From Echinometra lucunter (taxonomy: Eukaryota; Echinodermata; Echinoidea; Camarodonta; Echinometridae): a stretch of 64,000 nucleotides of DNA. The stretch spans positions 864,423-928,422 of the forward strand of contig JAPZVO010000022.1 of assembly GCA_029962745.1 (NCBI GenBank), given 5' to 3'. Positions 54,401-62,434 of this stretch are shown here, one piece after another. The stretch's first letter is position 1. Every line of letters begins with the position of its first letter. A model generated the notes under the pieces. The model was not told the DNA's origin. It did not search any database and saw only the letters and a program-made list of their open reading frames with translations. A program made the position numbers and the translations under genes.

Positions 54401-55807
54401 ATTAAGCGACAAAGAAAATACTATAAATAAAATTTTAAAATTGTGTGCTTTTTTTTTCAGTCATGCTATCTTTCCTCACGATTTTGGCATCTTTGCCAAT
54501 AATTTTGCATTTTTCTTCATGTTTCTACTGTTCCCCTTTCCCCCTTCATTATTAGAAATGATATGCAGAATTTTGTCGCCAAAGTGAAGGAAGCCCTACG
54601 TCTACCACCTCGTACAGCACCCAACCCCCGCCTTCCCCCAAGAACTGCCCCTCCTGTCTTGGCTTTGCCCGCAAGACCTCCAGGGATTTACCATGACCAT
54701 AGGCCGCAATATGAAAGGGTAAGACGCTTGTATCATTTTACATCAAAGGTATTGCCCCCTCATGTTTATCGAAGTTATTTATTTTTAGGAATGAAATTAA
54801 TTCGCACGGAACTAGATCTTCTTCACAAAACAAGTTAAACTATCCCAAATGCAAACTGGAATCATTTAAACACTCTTTTCACTATCTAGCTGTCTCACTC
54901 TGGAATAGTTTGGAACCCTCATGTCAAAACATAACCTCTCTTTCAGTCTTGAGACAATATTTGCAAAATGATTTTTAAGTCCATCCCTATAGGCCTAATC
55001 TTGTGTGTTATTTTCTTTATTTGGTGTTATATGTAAATATTCATCAGTGTTCATCGATATATATGTCTTTTTTATGTATGATCTTGCTCGATTGTTTTTT
55101 ATTTTATGTTGCACAGGACCCCAAGGGAGAGCAGCTTTTTGTTGACTGGGTTTCCTGTTTAAACATTGTAAATGAACAAATAAATAAATAAATGAATAAA
55201 TGCTATAGAATTTCTTGTGATGAATTTTATCATATTTGTCACGAAACCATTAACTAACCCATCTAGGCAAACTGGTGAAACCATGCATACCAGATTGACT
55301 GTTAGTACACTAATAATTGGATGGTTGGACAAAAAAGTAAGCTGTTGCCCTTCAACATATTCTGTCGTAATTTCAACAATTCATTGGTTAAATTCTTCAT
55401 TGGTTAGCATGGTTACTGTACGAAACTGACAAGGAAAAATTATCACCGGAGCATGTGACATAAAACCGTCTCAGTATCCAACCGCCTTAAGACATTTGTT
55501 TTGTGATAAGCGCTAAATAAATATTGTAAATTATCATCATTATTAACCGTTTCGTGTCATTGTAGCGTTGTTGATTTTTTTCCCCCTTCAACAGGAAGAA
55601 GATGACAATGCCTCTCTTAAACATCTTCGTGAGTCCACAAGCTCGCAAGCAAGCGTTGACCTTAATTATATCCGAAAAGAGAGTGTTGGTCATGTTCTCG
55701 TGGCAAACCCCGGCGACTTGCTATATGATAGTGCCTCTGCAGGCCCCTCTGGACATCAGAATGAATATGAACGGGTCTACGAGTCAGACCGTTACCAGCA
55801 AAGTTAG
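37215..55807 (+). CDS. Unrecognised PH-like/proline-rich/tyrosine-rich protein, four exons
   Basis: Exons 37215-37313, 43509-43765, 54556-54718 and 55595-55807 join in phases 0, 2 and 0 into 243 codons plus TAG. Donors are GTAAGT, GTAAGT and GTAAGA. Residues about 19-133 are rich in aromatic and beta-prone segments (KKYWENLIYV, YLLTYSKEP, EYWALYTVVEG) and end in FVGLKNKNDMQNFVAKVKEA, a strand-plus-helix pattern like the end of a PH or PTB domain. Residues 134-151 repeat RLPPRTAP twice, an SH3-ligand-like motif. The last 70 residues are acidic, with LLYDS and YERVYESDRY. No signal peptide or membrane helix is seen, so it is probably a cytoplasmic adaptor (inference). Transposons and a minisatellite fill the introns. 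More 5' exons are possible because CTTGTCCAAG precedes the ATG. Confidence 0.7.
37493..37560 (+). mobile_element. CAGGCCCG-type transposon end
   Basis: CAGGCCCGCAGCCAAAATTT with GGACCTTTGATACTG resembles the left ends at 4946 and 32339. Only one end is visible. Confidence 0.4.
37943..38620. mobile_element. piggyBac-like MITE with TTAA duplication
   Basis: TTAA at 37939-37942 and 38621-38624 bracket ends CCCTAAAAAGAC and GTCTTTTTAGGG, which are perfect inverse complements. CC(C/Y)-starting termini plus TTAA duplications are the piggyBac signature. Poly-C runs sit just inside both ends. The 678-bp body has no transposase frame. It lies in intron 1 of the PH-like gene. Confidence 0.85.
38500..38518. 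repeat. Poly-A run
   Basis: Homopolymer of about 19 A inside the piggyBac-like element. Confidence 0.9.
38630..39199. other. Intronic DNA without recognised features
   Basis: Contains a short G-run at about 38777 and AAC-rich sequence at about 38795-38825. No exon or transposon end could be supported. Confidence 0.4.
39596..39864. mobile_element. MITE nested in the left arm of the Tc1-like palindrome
   Basis: Inverted ends CACTATGAACATGGCAGACA and CACTATGAACATGACGGACA (right end read inverted) pair for about 110 bp. ATA flanks both sides (39593-39595, 39865-39867). The other arm reads uninterrupted (GGTTATGTTGGG at about 40866-40880), proving a single later insertion. It lacks coding capacity. 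Confidence 0.85.
40253..40420 (+). pseudogene. Tc1 transposase remnant
   Basis: The frame contains NIKQIVHHYGLRGCKAREKP followed by LLQDQHRK. This corresponds to the conserved YGL-R-----KPLL---H+ segment just before the catalytic domain of Tc1 transposases. Only the region near the palindrome centre survives, and the sequence then turns back on itself, so no DDE catalytic residues are encoded. Confidence 0.7.
41595..41760. repeat. (ATT)n/(ATC)n microsatellite, duplication copy 1
   Basis: ATT run with interspersed ATC, ending in TCATCGTCATCGTCATTGTTG. It gives Ile-, Leu- or Asn-rich frames that are not genes. Confidence 0.95.
41595..42400 (+). repeat. Tandem duplication, first copy
   Basis: From the ATT run through GTTGTTAATATTATCATTTA to ACCATTAACCATTGATTATCA, the sequence repeats in 42400-43226. 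At the start the offset between copies is 778 bp. Differences are few. Confidence 0.9.
42400..43226 (+). repeat. Tandem duplication, second copy
   Basis: Second copy of 41595-42400. It holds about 50 extra bases near 42998-43060 (CAACTAACGCTACATCGAGA region) that copy 1 lacks, consistent with a deletion in copy 1 between the two GATCTG/TCTGTGTAACG-like motifs. Confidence 0.9.
43509..43765 (+). CDS. PH-like gene exon 2
   Basis: Eighty-five codons plus two bases. It begins ADNWHTRHAYLAELEKVVYL and ends GVHFVGLKN with an AA|GTAAGT donor. The acceptor is TATACCATTTAG. High GC at third positions relative to the flanks marks it as a real exon. Confidence 0.8.
43770..45335. other. Intron 2 proximal part, nothing recognised
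   Basis: AT-rich DNA of about 1.6 kb. No exon of either strand, transposon terminus or SINE box could be supported. Confidence 0.4.
45340..46768. repeat. 36-bp minisatellite array with higher-order repeat
   Basis: About 40 units of consensus GCCAATTTTTATCCGCTTTG plus GTCAACTGAGCAAAGT. Because the period is 36, several frames stay open and give a 12-residue repeat (like KVPIFIRFGQLS). In the 3' half, a block of about five units (Cys-like variants TTGTTCAGTCTTGC, TCTCC, TCATC) repeats near 46165, 46350 and 46535, giving a higher-order period of about 180 bp. The first units, before about 45500, are the most diverged. It lies in intron 2 of the PH-like gene. Confidence 0.95.
47104..47650. mobile_element. 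hAT-like MITE with perfect 8-bp duplication
   Basis: ACTTACCG flanks both sides (47096-47103, 47651-47658). Inverted ends share G/C runs followed by TGTCACTTCCATTGAAGAGT and, inverted from the right, GTCACTTCCACTGAAGAGTG, then GACA-CATCCGCGAGA. The 547-bp body has GGGTGT/TTTAGGGTGT motifs but no transposase. It is in intron 2 of the PH-like gene. Confidence 0.9.
48542..48794. mobile_element. MITE with GAGGGTAATTAT arms
   Basis: Inverted arms start CACTGTAAAAATATTAGG and CACTAATATTGGGTAAAA, then share CATGAGGGTAATTAT and GTCCAACCAACTTT. TA borders both ends (TA|CACTG and AGTG|TA). No coding capacity. Confidence 0.8.
48808..49035. mobile_element. Palindromic TTAACCCAGG/CCTGGGTTTAA element
   Basis: GTTTAACCCAGGGTTAAATT and AAACCTGGGTTTAGTTAAAC are mirrored by GCCTGAGGTTAAATTAAGCC further on, with GTCTAACGTTAAG around the axis. 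The right end TATTAGAATACGGGCC resembles the outer ends of GGCCC-type MITEs. Boundaries are approximate. Confidence 0.6.
49895..50851. mobile_element. Nested TA-flanked transposon with about 48-bp inverted repeats
   Basis: The left end CCGTGCGTCCCCCAAAAAAA continues to GAAATGGCTGCCAAAT, and the right end is its close inverse. TA borders both sides (49893-49894, 50852-50853). Copy B of the host element has the empty site at 31575-31576 (minus-strand CCCAAATAGAGTCATATTTG). The body holds only a 77-codon frame without a known domain. Its right-hand third reappears at 1-257. Confidence 0.9.
50904..51250. mobile_element. Nested MITE with AGCCCAGCGCACACC ends
   Basis: The left arm AGCCCAGCGCACACCTTACG is mirrored at the right as CGTAAGGTGTGCGCTGGGCT. 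Inner blocks GACTGGTCCACGACT and GTCGTGGGGCAGTCG also have mirrored partners. Flanks TTA and TCA suggest a diverged 3-bp Harbinger-like duplication. It splits a satellite unit of hAT copy C. Confidence 0.8.
51255..51750. repeat. CGAGCGAG satellite units of copy C
   Basis: About three units of the 160-bp family, including TCGCTCGCTGCGCTCGCTCG and GGCAAGCGAGGTTACCGAAT. Confidence 0.85.
51770..52330. other. Spacer with dispersed-repeat pieces
   Basis: Contains a G-run (51777-51790), a piece shared with about 10060-10145, and a GAT-rich tract at about 52075-52115. CGTGGGAGAGGATACTCCCC at about 52218 is mirrored nearby. No gene is seen. Confidence 0.45.
52345..52660. repeat. Diverged CGAGCGAG satellite units
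   Basis: Recognisable pieces are ACGCTTCGCTCGCTTGTCAT ATTTAGAAACAGGGTGGTTTT and GTGAGGCGACCAAATAG. These are older members of the family at 34-37 kb. Confidence 0.6.
53014..53122. mobile_element. Harbinger-like MITE of about 110 bp with TTA duplication
   Basis: TGTCGCAGTCACACCAACGA opens the element and its inverse complement closes it. The inverted arms are about 35 bp. TTA lies on both sides (about 53011-53013 and 53123-53125). The centre is AT-rich (CTATTATTATTTTCAATG). Confidence 0.85.
53147..54139. mobile_element. GGGGCC-ended non-autonomous transposon
   Basis: The left end GGGGCCCGTTTCTCGAAACC and the inverted right end GGGGCCTGTTTCTGGAAATC correspond. TTTCACGAA...CTAA-type blocks recur in inverse order inside each end (53225 and 54050). 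The body of about 990 bp has no convincing frame. End type is like the GGCCC MITE at 2450-2602. Confidence 0.65.
54556..54718 (+). CDS. PH-like gene exon 3 (proline-rich)
   Basis: One base completes the split Lys codon, then 54 codons from NDMQNFVAKVKEALRLPPRT to GIYHDHRPQYER, ending phase 0 at AGG|GTAAGA. The acceptor is TTCATTATTAG. Using the nearby ATGCAG as acceptor would give an immediate stop, which supports the chosen junction. Confidence 0.8.
54840..55200 (+). mobile_element. LINE 3' end with (AAAT)n-type tail
   Basis: The frame reads ESFKHSFHYLAVSLWNSLEP and continues SCQNITSLSVLRQYLQND, the F+....LWNSLP......F+..L pattern ending CR1/L2-type reverse transcriptase frames. A 3' UTR of about 220 bp ends AACAAATAAATAAATAAATG AATAAATG. 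It is 5' truncated and lies in intron 3 of the PH-like gene. Confidence 0.7.
55595..55807 (+). CDS. PH-like gene exon 4 (acidic, tyrosine-rich C-terminus)
   Basis: Seventy codons plus TAG after the strong acceptor TTTTTTTCCCCCTTCAACAG. It encodes EEDDNASLKHLRESTSSQAS and ends YERVYESDRYQQS. Tyrosines at LLYDS, EYERVYESDRY are candidate phosphorylation sites (inference). Confidence 0.8.
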   Translation, partial: EEDDNASLKHLRESTSSQASVDLNYIRKESVGHVLVANPGDLLYDSASAGPSGHQNEYERVYESDRYQQS

Positions 55808-55919
55808 TCGACTAATAGTACGAGCAATGAACTGCCACAGTCGACTCTTGGCACACGTGATGCGTAATTAATACCATAAACTCCAAACAATGTGGCAGTC
55901 CAGGTTTTGATCCATGGCA

Positions 55920-55925
55920 AATAAA
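55920..55925 (+). promoter_or_regulatory. Polyadenylation signal AATAAA of the PH-like gene
   Basis: Canonical hexamer 113 bp after the stop, followed within 30 bp by a GT-rich stretch (AAGATGTGGATGG). Confidence 0.55.
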
Positions 55926-55929
55926 GTGC

Positions 55930-56350
55930 TAAAGATGTGGATGGAAATGCACTGATGAAATCTCAGTCAGTGAGATTATAATTATCCTGAATTTATATCC
56001 TATGAAAAATGATGAATTATCAAATATTAGATATCATTAACTTTTTTTTTCTTTCTTTCTTTCATTCTCATTTGTCAGTTGACTATTAGAACTGTGAAGA
56101 GTTTTGAGATTTTGAAGAAGGAAAACGGTTTTAATAAAAATCCTTGATTTTTTCAATAGTGGATTTAGCGCCTTTTGGAAATCAACGTATTTTTAACCCA
56201 TTTGCCCCCTTTTTTCCTGATATCTTTTTAATATTTAACTGAGTCATTTTGAAGCGTATATGGAGCAAGCATTTACCAATACCTTGGTTTTGGTGAAAAA
56301 ATGGATTTAGCACCTTTTGGAAATAAGCTTTTCACATATATATTATATAA
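55930..56350. other. 3' flank of the PH-like gene
   Basis: AT-rich. GGATTTAGC(G/A)CCTTTTGGAAAT occurs twice (about 56161 and 56303), a small direct duplication. No gene is seen. Confidence 0.5.
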
Positions 56351-56837
56351 ATAGTGCATAATCTATCATGCACTATACTGGATTACCTCGGCCTTCGGCC
56401 TCGGTAAAACAAAACTGCACTCGGGATAATTTTGTTTTACCGAGGCCGAAGGCCGAGGTAAAATATACCTGCACGAGGGATAATTTAGTATTTGGAGTTC
56501 ATATAGTCCAGCAATGGTGCATCAATAGAACATGCACTATTTATTATAGTAAATAGACCCCTGACGTTAGATCTGTACGACATTTTAAAGAGTCTTCCTC
56601 TCTCAATTTCATTAATATTATTGCCTCTCTCGCTCACATCACGAGCGCGCAGCTAAAAACATTATTGTAACGATAAGTACGCGCAAGGTGCTTTTGATGC
56701 GCAGTCCGATATACTTTTGTGCGCGCCTAACCATGCAAAAATCAAAGTTATAGTGCACGGTCGTGCAGAATAACAAAATTTTTGCACGTCACGTGATGCA
56801 AATTTAACCAATCATAGTGGGCGTATTATACATGCAC

Positions 56838-56841
<4 letters not shown>
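56351..56841 (-). mobile_element. ATAGTGCATG-family transposon, copy B
   Basis: Reverse-orientation homologue of 7530-8326, lacking the nested MITE. The centre contains ACCGAGGCCGAAGGCCGAGG, a near-perfect palindrome matched by a second inverted copy. A (TA)n tract abuts its right end. Confidence 0.8.

Positions 56842-56890
<49 letters not shown>
56842..56890. repeat. (TA)n microsatellite
   Basis: About 22 TA units directly after the transposon copy; its ATAGTGCATG terminus ends in TATT next to the run. Confidence 0.95.
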
Positions 56891-56892
<2 letters not shown>

Positions 56893-57624
56893 GCATGTTC
56901 GTAAACGTGTGAATGTTTCTAAAGCTGTAAAGTTCAACTGTAGAAGTTTCTCAAAATTGTACTAGGGTACAAGATATATGGAATCGACTCAAACAGAATA
57001 TCAAGCAATAAAAGGTGAAGAAATTACAACTGCTCGTCTCTGACAGGTGAAAGGCCAAGCTATGGCTATTTGTTTGTTTGTTTGTTTTTTATCACCGTTC
57101 AAAGCAACATAACATACAAATATATACATATTGGATATAAACGGCGGATAACCCATTTCAGTCGTATTAACAAAATACAACTGTTCTTCCATGGGGTCCG
57201 GGCTGGAGCTTGAAAGGAAAAATCAAGCAGAAAGCTTAATAGAAGGAAGTTTTTACTAATCAACAAGTCCTTGCTATCCAAGAGAAAACGTATCAATATA
57301 CTCTACTGCGCTGTGGTGTAACAGAGTTCCCAACAATTATACTGCTTAAACATACAATAAAAAGTACCGGTAATCGAAAACTTCTGAAAAAAGGGTGATT
57401 CTTCAACAAAACTTTGAAGACAATAGCAATTTCCAGTAGGAAAAGTTTTGGAGCAGCACAACTGGAGGCACAATCCCCAAGAGTTGCTTTGTTTTTAAGT
57501 GAGGTAGCTTTAGAAGCAGCTTCGCATATGTACTTCGTTAAAGTTATGTTAATATTGATATTTGTATTCAGACAAGTAATCAGGAGCTTAGCCATTCAGT
57601 GCTTTGTATATAAGCAAAAATATT

Positions 57625-57915
57625 TTGAATGCAATTCTCTGCCTGTATCCAATGTCACTGTCATAATTTTTTATGACAACATTTTGAGGAACTGGACACA
57701 AGTCTTGCACATGCATTCTGAACATACTGCAGCTTGTTTATCTGTGAATCTGGTAAGCCAAATAATAATTCGTCACAATGATAATCAAACATACTGCTAA
57801 GAAATACATGGACAAGAGTTTGCAGTGTATTTGGTTTGCAGTATCTAAGAATGTGGCGTAAGTTGTATAACAATAAAAAGATGATAAGCCATCAAATGTT
57901 GAATATATGTGTTTA
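57625..57915 (-). pseudogene. LINE reverse-transcriptase C-terminal remnant
   Basis: On the minus strand one frame reads LRHILRYCKPNTLQTLVHVF then SSMFDYHCDELLFGLPDSQI and KLQYVQNACARLV. The L+.I........TLVHAF..S+.DYCN.LL.GLP...I.KLQ.VQNAAARLV signature is that of CR1/L2-type LINEs. A few substitutions and loss of frame outside this stretch mark it as a relic. Confidence 0.8.
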
Positions 57916-58029
57916 TATGACACCTTAATAGATCCGTGTCATTTGATTGGTTGTTTGATATTGATCATTTGTCCCATTGCACTATGACATCATCATTCGT
58001 GCAATTGTGGATCCATTTACCGTACAATC

Positions 58030-58135
58030 TTGGCAGTGGCGGCACCAGGATTGTTAAAGTGGGGGGGGGGGGCAAATGGAGGGCAAAAGAAAATGTTGGA
58101 GGGGGCAGGGGCAGTCATTTTTAAAAATTTTTTTA
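58030..58135 (+). mobile_element. Transposon left-end fragment (CAGTGGCGGCACCAGG)
   Basis: CAGTGGCGGCACCAGGATTG followed by a G-run and GGGCAAATGGAGGGCA fits the layout of hAT-like left ends in this window. The right end was not found. Confidence 0.45.
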
Positions 58136-58574
58136 GCGTGTATGGAAAAATGTGAAATATTCTGTCCATTGCACTCATAAACATTCATTATTTGTATACT
58201 TTTTAAACGAGAAACAAGCCATATACACCCAGATTTTTCACAAAGTTTTCTGGTTTACTTCTTAGTCTCCGAGTGTTATATTGTTAATATTCAGCTTTGC
58301 TACTTGTCTGCCTGTCCCGAGAAACTCTGTTTTTCTATCATTAAGCATTATGTTGGGACATCCAATAACGGAAATAACTTATGATTCTAAAAGTTTGAGA
58401 TACTGTCATTGTGACTTTCGTGTATACATTTATATTCTATTGTAGATTTACTTTCTTTCATATTTTAAATTATGTAAACGTATCCTGTCATGGTAAAAAA
58501 TTATGAATAATTATCATGCTTATGTATCATGTGTATGTTTACTTTTTTTCAAAATTTGTTATTTGTTGTTTGAA

Positions 58575-58612
58575 AATGGAAAAATAAACTCTTGAACTCT
58601 TGAACTCTTGAC
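58575..58612 (+). repeat. (CTCTTGAA)n tail of a degraded retroelement
   Basis: AATAAACTCTTGAACTCTTG AACTCTTGACTTT: three tandem octamers after an AATAAA. This is the type of 3' tail seen on L2/CR1 LINEs; the upstream 58140-58570 DNA is probably its UTR. Confidence 0.6.
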
Positions 58613-58729
58613 TTTCCCTATCAGCATGATCAGGACTGAAAGTAGCCCTTTGCTTCATTGTTTCAATTTATACTTTCATCATCCAGTTCCTTTAGTAGGT
58701 ATAATTTTCTCATTTAAATATTTACTGTT

Positions 58730-59025
58730 ATGTGTGTAATACTATATTAGTTAAGTTGTTATGTAATTTTTGTTCACTATTTTATTTCACTTTCACCAGT
58801 TCACATTTTCATCGTTACCATAATATTTTGTTGGTGTTTATGTTGTTTTTATTGATGTCACTTCAACAAACAGAGCCCTATGGAAGACCACATTCTTTTA
58901 ATTGCTTTTATACATAAACATAATTATTTTGTGTTATTATAGTCATTGTATTTGGCCTTAACAGGCTACTCTGTTTAAATGTGAGAATTAAATGAATAAA
59001 TAGATAAATGAATGAATAAATGTAT
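58730..59025 (+). mobile_element. LINE 3' UTR with (AATGAATA)n tail
   Basis: GGCCTTAACAGGCTACTCTG TTTAAATGTGAGAATTAAATG precedes (AATAAATG)-type repeats ending near 59022. Layout resembles the tail at 55150-55200. No coding part is recognisable. Confidence 0.55.
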
Positions 59026-59032
59026 ATGTCTT

Positions 59033-59745
59033 CAGGACAATTACCCCCTGGACGATTACACCCCCTCCCCGGGCAATAAAACCCATGGAACCTATTATGC
59101 TGGGGGTAACTTTCTGGGAAAACTGAAGTGGGGGTTATTACCGGGGGGCACTCAGATATATTGGTGTACACATGCGTGTTCATGGGTTTCAACAATACCC
59201 CCTTAAAAGGTTTTAGTACTTCGATGAAAAAACACACCTTAACGAGGATTTTGCGCGGTTTCTCATGAAACTAAATCCCCTAAACAGGTTTCATTGAAAT
59301 GTTACCCTCTAAACAGGTTTGTTTAAAATATGACTCCCTAAACAAGATAAAACTAACCTGTATAGACCAAGATTCAGGATAACCTTTTGCAAACTGACAC
59401 ATTTTTCACCTTTTGCTCACTGAAAATCCCTGAAAATCTGAAAATGTCCCGAAAGGTTCCGTTCACATAATTTTCGTCAGTATGGAAAAGTTACCCCCTT
59501 AACGCGTTCGGCCACATTAATTAAAAGAACCCCTTTTTGTTGAAAGTCAGCATTTTAGTACCCCCTTTTTAAAAAAAAGACCCCTTTTTACGCGTTTTTC
59601 TTGGACGCGCATGTGTACACCAATATATCTGAGTGGCCCCTGGGGGGGGGGGGGGTTGTCCCGGGTATAATCGTCCGGAAGTTAATTGACCTGGGAGGTA
59701 ATTGACGGGGGAGGGGTACTGACCGGGTTAATTGTCCAAGGGGGT
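59033..59745. mobile_element. Outer GGACAATTA-ended transposon
   Basis: GGACAATTACCCCCTGGACG and CCCCCTCCCCGGGCAAT at the left are mirrored at the right by GGGTTAATTGTCC and GACGGGGGAGGGG. A second transposon pair lies inside. Boundaries and duplication are approximate. Confidence 0.6.
59143..59645. mobile_element. Inner transposon with CACTCAGATATATTGGTGTACA arms
   Basis: GGGGGGCACTCAGATATATT continuing GGTGTACACATGCG is mirrored at 59605-59640. The interior has CCCTAAACAGGTTTCATTGA-type pieces repeated, similar to the TTTAGGGTGT motifs in the MITE at 47104-47650. It sits inside the GGACAATTA element. Confidence 0.8.
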
Positions 59746-59749
59746 GATA

Positions 59750-60137
59750 ATCATGACGCGAAGGTATAGATCACTGTAGAGGCAATGATACCATGTTCAT
59801 AATCTATCATGTTAACCATTTACATGTAATACGTAATTGCAATTTACAATTTTGAATGCCTCATTTTACATGTTCTTAGCTAACATTTTTACTTTCTGAT
59901 GTGTTACATCTCTTTCTGACTGCACAGGAATAATTGCCTCGACAAAAAATAAAAGGATCATTTTAGTATTCCTCAATGCCGTTTCTTTTAGTCAATGTCA
60001 TTATCATTTAGTGAAAATGCAGCTTTTCGAATTTTCGGCATAGTTTTATCATGCTTGTCATCCTTTTCTATTCATTTTTGTTATATATTTTTCTCATTCT
60101 TTGAACTGTGTATTAATTTCATTTAATGTCACGTTAT
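59750..60137. other. AT-rich spacer without recognised features
   Basis: No exon, repeat or element end could be supported. Confidence 0.4.
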
Positions 60138-60348
60138 CATGGCCGTACACAGCAGGGGGGGGGGGGGGGTAGGTTACAGTTCCCCCCCCCCCCCCGAAAT
60201 TTTTTAATGAAAATTTTCCAAAATTTCACCAAATTTGTGCACCAGATCGTTTAATTTCAAATTTTAAAAAGCAAATGCGCCCTCGCGTGTTTCTTCGAAC
60301 ATTTTACGTACTCTTGCCCCCCCCGGAAAAATTCTGCGTACGGCCCTG
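60138..60348 (+). mobile_element. hAT-like MITE with perfect 8-bp duplication (copy 2)
   Basis: CACGTTAT flanks both ends (60130-60137 and 60349-60356). The ends are CATGGCCGTACACAG and CTGCGTACGGCCCTG. Long G and C homopolymers lie just inside. It is 211 bp and related to 27100-27368. Confidence 0.92.
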
Positions 60349-60359
60349 CACGTTATTAC

Positions 60360-61110
60360 AATGTAGGCCTATAGGCCTTATATGCATTATTATTATTATC
60401 AATACAAGACATCTGAGCAGGTCAATTTTTAAATCATATCGACTTAATTTAGAGAAAGTCCCTATCAATCAGAAAGCGGTCCATATTTTCCATATATTAA
60501 CATGTTTTTTCTCGTACAAGAAATTGTGTGTGTGGGCAAACAATCAACTTGGTTTAAATGGGCGATCGAGTGCGATGAAATTTGCATATTGCTGCGCGCA
60601 TGTATTGGAACCTTGCCTGGAGTTCATGGAATATGACAAGGAAAACTAATTTTGGAAATCACTGGGAATGAAGTCAAGACAGATACAGAAGTCATGGTAT
60701 ATGTATAATCAACTTTCATTTTTGTCGTGAATTTGCTCAAGATGTCTTGTAGATAATAATAATAATAATAATAATAACAATAGGGACTGGCCTTTCCGAG
60801 ATATGACTTTTATATATTGCCCTCATTAGATTCATATCGTCCTCGGCTCCCGCCTCAGGCGATATGATCTACATTGTCATCAGCTCATACTAGCTAATAT
60901 TCAATAATGAAAAGGCTTTTTTAAAAGATCTTGGGCGATGTATATATATCTTTTTTAGAGTTGTTGTTATTGTTGTTGTTCCCGTTGTCAACGGTGGTTA
61001 GCCTCATTTGGAGGGAGCTGTAGCCTTCAAATTCGCCGCCCCATCCAAAGGAGAAGATTTATTTCCAGAATGGAAACTTTACATTTTAGTGACACGCTTA
61101 GAAATTATTT
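60360..61110. other. Spacer with short microsatellites
   Basis: (AAT)n at 60752-60780 and a GTTGTTATT tract at about 60960. A 124-codon frame overlaps the MITE and has no recognisable domain. Confidence 0.4.
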
Positions 61111-61117
61111 TCACTAA

Positions 61118-61440
61118 AACCAGGCGTCCGCTATAGGACGCGGACAAGACGCGGAAAGCGAATCTAGTAAAACTGCATTCATTCAGCAACCTCTCCGCAT
61201 ATTCTTGAAAGATTCCGCTCACTGTCTTAACCATTCCTAAACACTTCCCCGCATTTCCGCACTTTTCAAAATTTGGATGCGGAAATGAACTCCCGTACAC
61301 CTTCGGCAATTTGTCTGCATTGTCGTGCGGACATCCGGAGGACATCCCGCCTTTCTTTAACACTTCCGCAAACGCTCCTGAAAGCCTCCGCGACGAGGGC
61401 AGCTACGCGAAGGCAATCGGAAGCCAGTCGGAATGTTTTA
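61118..61440. repeat. Repeat with GCGGA-rich sequence shared with 33455
   Basis: CAGGCGTCCGCTATAGGACG CGGACAAGACGCGGAA begins it. Further on CCGCA/GCGGA motifs recur about every 30-40 bp on both strands, up to about 61440. It may be one transposon, but no second end was fixed. Confidence 0.45.
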
Positions 61441-61449
61441 ATATACGAA

Positions 61450-62430
61450 GCCGCATACGGGCAAATCCACAACACATATGGGACACAGAGCTCAAAATTT
61501 GAAGTTGCACGGTGCCCTGTTAATTCCAAATAAAAATCTAAAATTACTGCGGAGTCTTCTTTTTGTTACAAATAAAGTTTCAAGATAAAAAAATTGCAAT
61601 TCAACCTTCTTACAGAGAATAACATAAACAAAAAAAAAATGCAAATATGGGACTATGGTCAGGGAAATATGCTTTAAATGCCTCTTCTTATATTTAGTCA
61701 TTTTTCTCAGATTTTTTTTTTTTTCACTTAATTGATTTTAATGGATTATTTTAACGGATTTTGGGTAGTTAATGAGTGAAACACTGATGGAAATGTGCAA
61801 AACCTAAGTTGAATTTAAGCGTAACGTCAGTTACGTAACAGAAAACATTTTGTAGATGTTTGGACTTTCATCATCAATGGTGTCTAATCTAATCTACCCA
61901 CTCTTGGTCGGGAAGGAGGACCATCCAGGTTAAAGTTTGCTGTCTCCTTCCCAGGCTGCCAAGTTTTGCACTCTGGGAGCATGTTTCTTGTCTGTTATCA
62001 TTGACTTTCTGTTGTATATCTTCATGTTTTTCTTATTGTTTTGAAATGGCCAAATAAATAATAATGATAGTAATAATAATAATAATGATAATAATAATTT
62101 GTTGAGACAATAAAGAAAAAGGAATATGAACAGGTGTTTTGAGCTCTGCGAGTTCAGAACTTATGAAATTTACATAAAAATGCTACCACATAAATCAAAA
62201 CAAGGTTTTAAGATTTATGTAAGAACTTTAGCAGTGTCAAGGAAGGAAACAAGAATTTAAGAAATGAACAGGTGTCCAGCTTAATTAGAAATTTAAATTC
62301 AGAAATTAAAGTAAGAATGAAATGAACCGATTTTTGTTCCTTTCATGTGTTGTCTTTCTTTCATAGTTTGGGTGGAAGATTTGATCAGCTTTTAGTTCAT
62401 TTGTCATGTTGACTTTTGACTGATTTCAAT
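61450..62430. other. AT-rich spacer with (AAT)n
   Basis: Poly-T at about 61711-61724 and AAT-rich tail at about 62055-62100 after GGCCAAATAAAT, which may be a retroelement end. No gene could be supported. Confidence 0.4.
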
Positions 62431-62434
62431 ATAG

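Noticed and set aside
57414..57800. 128-codon plus-strand frame
   Set aside because: It is antisense to a clear LINE reverse-transcriptase remnant.
60275..60649. 124-codon frame
   Set aside because: It begins inside a hAT-like MITE and has no recognisable domain.
61079..61533. Overlapping frames on both strands, up to 94 codons
   Set aside because: They lie in a GCGGA-rich repeat shared with 33455; multiple frames are open for compositional reasons.
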